Assembly (NCBI RefSeq): GCF_000471905.2 | Contig: NW_006500347.1 | Coordinates: 2,777,177-2,841,176 of the forward strand | Direction of reading: 5' to 3' | Length of the DNA stretch: 64,000 nucleotides | Source of the DNA: Amborella trichopoda | Taxonomy: Eukaryota; Streptophyta; Magnoliopsida; Amborellales; Amborellaceae | Shown: positions 57,346 through 64,000 of the stretch, in pieces | Layout: each line of letters begins with the position of its first letter | Position numbering within the stretch: the first letter of the stretch is position 1 | Translations under genes and position numbers: made by a program | The notes under the pieces: generated by a model | Database searches by the model: none | The model's input: only the letters and a program-made list of their open reading frames with translations | What the model was told of the DNA's origin: nothing

Positions 57346-60300
57346 AAAGAAAGTTCATTTTTACTCGTAGTTTCTTGATTGATGGTTTCAAGTCCAAAAC
57401 CCTAGCTTCCCTCTTCCTTTCCCGCTGTGGAGACCAAGAGTTCAAAAGCCGGCAATTTTTTCAAGAGTTCAACAAATTTGACAAAATATGGCTAACAATT
57501 TTGTGGATGCACCTTTCTCTCTCTCTCTCTTGATTTGTTGAAATTCCAAATGCCATGCTTGACTGAGTTTATGCTTATCTTATTATTATTTTTTATGTTT
57601 TATATATAAAATATAGTTGAAAAAATATCTTCATACTCCCATTTTTAAATTCTATATCTCAATAGATTCAAAGTTTCAAAACATATCATGGGTCATAAAA
57701 ATTTTAAGTTTTGTATCTTTTAATCCCCAAACTAGCTTTATTCCCTTCAAACCTGTTTTTTTGCCCCAAACAAATATAAATAAGACATATCATTTTCAAA
57801 CACCATTATTTCTCTCTCTTCATGTGATTTTCCCTTAAATCATTTATAATGATTAGGATTCCTTGACCGAAAATGCATGGTGGAGAGAGAGAGAGAGGGG
57901 GGAGAGGGGATTGGGTTTTTAGAGAGACAAAGAGGGTGAATGTTAGAGAGAGAAATTTGGGAGGAATATTTTATATAAAGAGATGAATGATTTAGAATGA
58001 ACGTGTCTTTTTTATATTGGTTGGGACAAAAAAAGTAGCTAAAAGTGAATAAATTTAGTCGGGGGGTTAAGAGATATATTTTTAATCTTTAGGTTTATTG
58101 AGATATAAAACTAAAAAATAAGAGACACAGGGATATTTTCCTAAAATAGTTTATATGTCAAGGGACGTATCTCTACATTTGTGTCCCCAAGGCATAAACC
58201 ATTCATCTAAAGATGGATGTGAGTGATGGTCCGTCCAAAGAAATGGCAAAATTAATGGATCACATAAAATACAATTCTACTTTTTATTTTTTATTTTTTT
58301 CACATTAATAATATGTGTTAAGGATTATATATTCCTTAAAAATCAAGGTCAAAATTTATTTTAAAATGTATTATTAAGGGGGGTACATTTCTACATACGA
58401 GTCCAGGGACTCATGTAAACCATGTCCTTAATATAATTTTAATTATTTTAATATTATAAAAATAAAAAATAAAAAAGAAGCAGTTCCTAGTGAAATAGTA
58501 ACCGAAAACTTTACGTGTGGCGCCACCCCCATGAAGATTATATGTGTACCCGCTCTTAGTCGTCCGATGTGAACGATGACTAAGATGGCTTTGCCTACGA
58601 TTTTACAAGTTAGCTCGTGAGCGTCAGATCTTGTTTCAACTTCTCAAACTATTCTCTTTCATTTTTTATAGCGATTTTACCTTGATTTTCAAGACATGCA
58701 CAAATCTAATAGGGGCATGCATGATAAAAATAAAAATACAAATATTTTTAAAAGTACAAAACGACTAGAGAACCCTAAAATTTTCAAGGGCTGTTTTTCT
58801 GTTTATTTTTGCTACACGCAATGTTCAGTCAGGGGACGCCTCAAATTTTGCTCAAAATTGCCCATTCAAAACACAGTTGAAAAATGATGTCATATTTCAT
58901 TTACATGCGACAAGCCATATGTAAAGTTTTTCTTAGATAAATTAGTTGGATATTAACTCTAGGAAAAGGACGGTTGCCTTCTTTAGCAAACTTTCATCCT
59001 TGGGTATGTGCAAAACTCTTCAAACTTTTGATAATAAGATACTACATTTTTATTATTTAAATTACTGTTGTAATTTTATTTTTATTCTATTCTCACGTTT
59101 AATTCTAAAATCTCTCTATCTCTCTCCACCCAACCACTCTCCCCTCTCTCATCTCTCTCTCTAAGCTCCCATTTGACCCGTCTTTTTTTCATCCTCTATG
59201 CTTATTCTTTGTCTGCCTCTTCTTCATTTTTTCTATTTGCATTTTCCAAGTCCTCTCTCTCTCTCTTTATTGAATGAAAAGGGAACGAGAGTTGACTGGT
59301 TTGGTAGGTAGAGATGGATAGGGGGGAAGAGGATCATGAGTATGTGGATTTTTTTTAGATATATAAGTTAAATGTGGGAATAGAATAAAAAATGTCACCT
59401 TTTCCCTTAATTCTATAGTTGCGAGGTACCAGTGTGGTGATAGGGACGATATTGTGGCACATACGTGAGCTTGGAAAACTATCGGCTATGTTTAAAGATA
59501 CATCTATCTATGTATTGGAAGTATTGTATTAATTGGAAGTACTGTGTATTTCGTTCTCGAACTTTATATACTGACTACAGTTCAAAAAGTAAAACAAAAA
59601 GAATTTATCTATTGATTAATCGGGACGCTTCGTAGAGGAGATGATTTATATGTAATTGGTATGTCCATGGCGTATGTTAGAAATGGGTGATTTATAAACT
59701 TGGTATTGTTAGTTTTTTTTGTTTGAAAAATACTTGTGCGTATTTCAAAACAACAATATGATTTTGTGGTTTTTTGGTAAGTTATGTTTGTAGAGAGAAA
59801 GTTGTGGGTTTGAGTTCTACGTTGAAGATGAGAGAGTAAAATGAGCTGGTATTTAGGAGTAGGCATTCACATGCCTTATAGTCTCAGTAAAATGTGAAAA
59901 AAGATGGTACATGTGTGGAGCACGCGAAAAATGCGATGCACACACGCGCGTACGAAGGCACTTGATGGCACACTTCATACTCTCGCATCGGCTCGAGAGG
60001 TGTCCCTCACCCTAGTATGGGTCGGGTTCATGGCTCAATAGCTTTTGTAAGCCCAGCTCATTTGAGATAGCCAACAGTCATCTAGCCGTTGATGCGTGTG
60101 GGACATCCAACATTCTTTTATCCATTAATGAAATGGAGGCTAGTAACAACAGACATCAAGTACATGTAACATGCAGCTGTTTGGTGGTGCATATAACCAC
60201 CACTACAGGCAGCCTCCTTCTTGGTGCTCTAAACGAAGAGTCATCCTACCTATACGAGTTAGATATTAAAAAACACATTTTGAGCCTCTCAACAATACAC

Positions 60301-61137
60301 CATTCTCTATAATTCCATGGAGCAAAACCAGTGAACTCAACTCTCTCTTATTTTTCACTCTCTCTCTCTCTCGAAACTATTCTAAACTTTGGTGTCTACT
60401 GTGGGTTTGCAAGCTTGGGTATATAGAGCTTTAGAATATTAAAAAAACCTCTTTATTTTCCTTTATCCCGAAGACAAATTGTCCTTCTTATGCACATCAA
60501 TATAATTACGAAAGGGGGTAAATATCGTTTTGAGATAGTGCTCCTGCATGCTCGAAAACAAAGAGGGATTAAAGCTTCAATTTTTGAAATCGTACTACCT
60601 TTTGCCCTTATTTCACCCAATCATTTTCCAACTAGTATAAGATGGGCAAATAGCATGCATCATATTATCTTTAAAAATTGTAGTATATAAATAGAAAATT
60701 TCATTCTAGTTATGCAACAAAAGTTTTGCTTCAAAATTAACTGTATACCATCTACGTATTTTTAGCAAATCTAACCAGTCAAATTAGGCAAAATTAATCA
60801 ATCCAATTAGTCAAAATTGGTCCACCATCAATTTTATCCATTGAAGAAACTTCAAACTTATTTTGTTAAAACTAGATTAGTCAAAGCACCATATGATAAT
60901 CTAACGTACTTGTCTCAACAAAAATCTTTATTATTGTAGGGTCGTACTCAGGTACGTTTCGTAAGTGTCGTCATATATGTTCCTAAACTACGTAATCTTC
61001 CATGGTACCCCAAGGTCTAGATTCTAGAACTTGTGCCAAAAATCCGTTCTAAGGATTTGGATTTCTTCAATGGGATTCCTTTGTAAGGGTTCCTTTTGGA
61101 ATGTAGAGAATTCTAGGGTTGTTTTGGTGATTTTGTG
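57346..61137. other. 3.8 kb without a recognisable gene
   Basis: AT-rich with CT/GA patches (57508-57531, 57880-57960, 59110-59165, 60358-60372). 58690-58870 faintly resembles type D. The region 59930-60240 is less AT-rich but shows no frame with homology. Confidence 0.45.
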
Positions 61138-61500
61138 GGAGGTGTGGTTTGCAACTTTAAATTTTATCATAGCATATAATTTTGATGTAAAATATTTTTA
61201 AGATTATCTCAAAATCTATTTTCAGATCTAATTAATAAAATTTTAAGCTCCAAATATGATTAAAATCAAGTAGATCTTTAAACATATAAAAATCTTGAAA
61301 ATGGACGGTCTAGATAATGTGTTATAAGATGCACCATTTCTGGGACTCAAAATCCTTTTTTTCCATAGTCATGCATCTCGATGTCGAGATGATCAATTAA
61401 AAGGTTTTTCAACATTAAAAAAACATTTACCGATGGATTTTGAGGTGCATCCGTAGTTCCACATTTTAAGGTCGCAACCTTATATCAAGTTTTCCCTGTT
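61138..61500 (-). mobile_element. Type B miniature element, full copy 8
   Basis: Right end read in reverse, TATAAGGTTGCGACCTTAAA; left end GGTGTGGTTTGCAACTTTAA. Core GAAAATGGACGGTCTAGATA and CATCTCGATGTCGAGATGAT. One of the most complete type B copies. Confidence 0.8.
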
Positions 61501-61929
61501 ATGGGACTACCCTAATTGGGCTTGTTTGTATTTGTGGGCTCAATACCCCTTCCACCGTTGCATAATAAGAATAGGGCTAGGGTCGTGGTGGTGTCGAGAA
61601 TGGGGCTGGAGTCGTGGTGGTAGTACTACCTGAGATCCAATTAAGGTCACGGCCTCCACTCTCACTAACACTCTAAAAACTTGACTCTTTCCAAAATGGG
61701 TAGGGGCATGTAATCCCCGTTAATCTACCAAAAAAAAAAAAAATTGGCCGAAGTCCAGTGTAATATAGTTTATGTTCAACAAATAATTGTAGCAAAATAC
61801 CCCAAGCCAAATGGGAAACCTCAATAAGCTTTGCTAAAACATGTTATCAACACCAATAACTAACTTAGAATAGCTAGAAACTTGTGCTATCTGGCAAAAT
61901 AAATAAACAAATAAATAAACATATTAAAA
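61501..61929. other. Non-coding stretch
   Basis: Imperfect direct repeat GGGCTAGGGTCGTGGTGGT / GGGCTGGAGTCGTGGTGGT at 61574-61622. Nothing else. Confidence 0.4.
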
Positions 61930-62205
61930 GAACCCATGAAACTCAACTATCCTGTTCACCTTAGCAAGGAAATTCATTTGGCTACACTCTTGCAAGCAAT
62001 ATTGATACTACTACAAACCCTTTAATAGCATGGTTTATGAATTTTATTACTTACCGAAAAAGAAAACATTTGTATGATGATCCATAATCCTAAAGACTAA
62101 AAGATATTTCCTAGTGGGGAGATGGATGTCACCTTGGAGTATCACATATACACCATATTAAACCAAGGTTCAAAAAAGCATTGTAGATACCCTCACCAGC
62201 TGGGG
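61930..62205. repeat. Dispersed repeat R, copy 2 (interrupted)
   Basis: Colinear with 52806-53150. The match resumes weakly at 62705 (GTTCATATGCAAATAG against ATTCATATAAATC), showing that the element at 62206-62704 inserted into it. Confidence 0.7.
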
Positions 62206-62704
62206 TGCAAGACCAGTGCAGGAAAGCACGACTCGGCCCCAGAACCCAGCCCTGGGCTGGGCCAAGTTGGGCGGGTCCTAGCCATGCCAAAAAGTATTAA
62301 AAAAAAATAATACAAAAAAAAACCCAAAAAAATTCAAAGAAAATTTAAAGTAAAATCAATCAAAATACATCTAACTGAACTTAAACAAAAGTAGTGAAAA
62401 AAAGGGGATTTTGAAAAAATAATAATTTAATACTGATTATTTTAAAAATAATATAAAAAGAAAAAAATATAAAAGCAAGTATTTATAGCCAAAATACTTC
62501 TCAATTTTGCCAAAATGGTAGAAAACATAAAAACACATGTTACAAATACATTTTTTATTTTTAGCTTTTTTAGTTTTTTTGAAATTTTTTAGATCTCGAG
62601 CTTGACCACCAAAGACAAGATACTCGGGCTCACCGGCGTGGGGAGCTCGAGTTACTCAGGCGAGTTTGGGTTGGCTCACCCAAGTAGTGGAACATTGTTC
62701 AAAA
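62206..62704. mobile_element. Miniature element related to 11395-11926
   Basis: GC-rich subterminal parts (CACGACTCGGCCCC at the left; CTCGAGTTACTCAGGCGAGT and AAGTAGTGGAACATTGTT at the right) around an AT core with words like AAAGTAAAATCAATCAAAAT and ATACATC, matching the core of the copy at 11395. It interrupts repeat R. Ends are inferred from that interruption. Confidence 0.65.
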
Positions 62705-63054
62705 CCGTTCGTTCATATGCAAATAGAATATCGGAAAATAAAATAATCACTTTTCAATCTACCGAGTGATGTTCGTAAAATGTCATATATAACATAAGCC
62801 ACAATGGATATAATGGTTGTTATTTTTACATTTATTAATATACCCAACGTTATTATCATCATCAAAGTCTTTTCTCAACTAATTAAGTCAGCTACATGAA
62901 TGTTAGTCTGTCATTATGCTCTAGGCCATAACCATAAATCCCATATATTTGTTTACTAGTGGATTGATATTTCTAAACGTGCGGCATCTGATTAATATCT
63001 GGTATAACGAATTTTCTTGCAAAATTAGAACCCAATATCTTCGCCTTCATTTTA

Positions 63055-63155
63055 GTCGGGTCAGGATTGGGTCAAACCCACATGGACCAAACCCAAATAG
63101 GTTTTAGTTAGGCCTAGTCTTCACCCAAGGGATTGTGTCGGTCCAGGTCAATAAA
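63055..63155. repeat. GGTC/GACC-rich scrap, possibly type E
   Basis: TCGGGTCAGGATTGGGTCAA and GTGTCGGTCCAGGTC with an AT-only neighbour to the right. Too worn to define ends. Confidence 0.35.
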
Positions 63156-63232
63156 TAAAAACTAAAAAAACCAATATATTCTATTTAAAAATATATATTT
63201 AATATATAACTATATATATTACTTGCATACAA

Positions 63233-63400
63233 TGGTTTAAAAACCGGATCGGTGACCGCGATCGGGCTTTCAAAAAACCGATTCGGATAGGCGAATCGGC
63301 GATCCGGATCGGGAATCGGGTGAATCGGTCAGAATAAAGCTTCAAAAAAATCCGAAAAAATTATTAAAATTCATTATAAATATTGTTTTTTAGGAATTCA
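63233..63400. mobile_element. Left end of a further inverted-repeat element
   Basis: Begins AATGGTTTAAAAACCGGATC, then GATCCGGATCGGGAATCGGG-type sequence and the AAAAAAATCCGAAAAAATTA word of the related elements at 8215, 11395 and 62206. The other end is not in the window, so the element may run off the right edge and may contain the frame at 63598-63771. Confidence 0.45.
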
Positions 63401-63597
63401 ATAAGAAATGAGGGTACTCCATTAAGAATTTTCATGTTTTTGAATGAATATGCGAATATTGATATGTTCTTTCCCTGCATAAACCGCCATTCAACATTTA
63501 ATTTACATCACACAAAAGGATAAACATAGAATTATCATGGAATAAGTATATCAACATACATGGACTACAATAAAGCATAAAATTAGTAACATACGAT

Positions 63598-63771
63598 CTA
63601 AAAATAAAATGATAGACGCCATTGTTGTTCTTCTTGGTCACGCTGGTGCCATTGATTGAATTCGTTTGACAATTCATTGATTCGATCTAAAAACGAATCA
63701 TCGATATTAGCGGGCGTCTGACTATTCCCAAATCCCTGAGTGTTAGTGTTTTGTTGTGTTCCCAAATTCGA
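63598..63771 (-). other. Unidentified C-terminal open frame
   Basis: Open for 57 codons to a TAG at 63598, rich in Q, N and D: SQTPANIDDSFLDRINELSN, then EFNQWHQRDQEEQQWRLSFY, then F. Composition and low stop density look coding, unlike the surroundings. An upstream stop (TGA at 63772-63774) lies just inside the tandem array. It could be the end of a transposase or of a host-gene fragment; I do not recognise the family. Confidence 0.35.
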
Positions 63772-64000
63772 TCATGGATTACAAAAAAAAAAAAACATAA
63801 ACAAACAAAAAATTCTATCGTGGATTACAAGAACAAAGAAAAAGAATTCGATCATGGATTACAAAAAATTCAATCATGGGTTACAAAAAAAAAAAAAAAA
63901 ACAAAAAATTCGATCATGGATTACAAAAAATTCGATCATGGATTACAAAAAATTCGATCATGGATTACATAAAATTCGATCATAGATTCCATAAAATTCG
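63766..64000. repeat. Tandem array of a 24-bp unit, running off the right edge
   Basis: Unit AATTCGATCATGGATTACAA plus AAAA, about eight copies with expanded A tracts between the early ones (63782-63794, 63880-63900) and regular spacing in the last four. The unit appears seeded by CAAATTCGATCATGGATTAC at 63763-63782, the junction with the open frame. Frames through it are repeat translations. Confidence 0.88.

Noticed and set aside
59930..60250. Less AT-rich patch considered as a gene fragment
   Set aside because: No frame stays open with recognisable family blocks, and no splice-bounded exon could be built.
63766..64000. Regularly repeated 24-bp units that could suggest a CRISPR-like array
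   Set aside because: There are no distinct spacers: the intervals are A tracts of varying length. It is a plain tandem repeat in plant DNA.

Overview
This is nuclear DNA from a flowering plant. It is AT-rich and repeat-dense, with canonical GT-AG introns, Ty1/copia and LINE relics, a tRNA-derived SINE and many miniature inverted-repeat elements. The host genes match a plant HSP70-16/Hsp110-type chaperone and a DETOXIFICATION (MATE) transporter. The species cannot be fixed from the window. There are four N gaps (4524-4558, 18133-18545, 32883-32902, 49907-49926), so this is a draft assembly.

Layout. At 1-1256 lie the LTR, primer-binding site and gag start of a minus-strand Copia element that runs off the left edge, followed by an RTE-type LINE relic (1560-3207). 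From 5429 to 18816 (+) lie the last seven exons of the HSP70-16-like gene; its ATPase-domain exons must be left of the window. One of its introns is about 11.3 kb and holds a complete but decayed Copia element (6993-10451, 5-bp target duplication), an internally deleted L1 relic (about 10858-14190), two nested miniature elements and several tandem duplications. The gene faces tail-to-tail, about 2.3 kb away, a complete seven-exon MATE gene on the minus strand (33407 down to 21077; reconstructed protein 503 residues).

From 33.4 kb to the right end there is no complete gene. A diverged second copy of the MATE first exon (55077-55367, minus, same phase-0 donor) stands alone. It is either the remnant of a tandem MATE duplicate or an alternative first exon of the same gene. 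The rest is repeats: a SINE with an exact 15-bp target duplication (35918-36092), a + strand Copia relic with one LTR (37658-41766), a Copia gag relic (48116-48866), and a large population of miniature elements. The dominant group (called A and B here) has at least 13 copies sharing one core with two kinds of ends. Several inverted-repeat elements carry minisatellites (42850-44412, 54290-54967), and a 24-bp tandem array runs off the right edge.

The two host genes show no functional link. I found no cluster or operon-like system and no convincing new biological system. The best leads are the duplicated MATE exon, the A/B element population with exchanged ends, minisatellites inside inverted-repeat elements, and odd ACGT-rich strings that always sit between an assembly gap and a (CT)n tract and are probably assembly artefacts.
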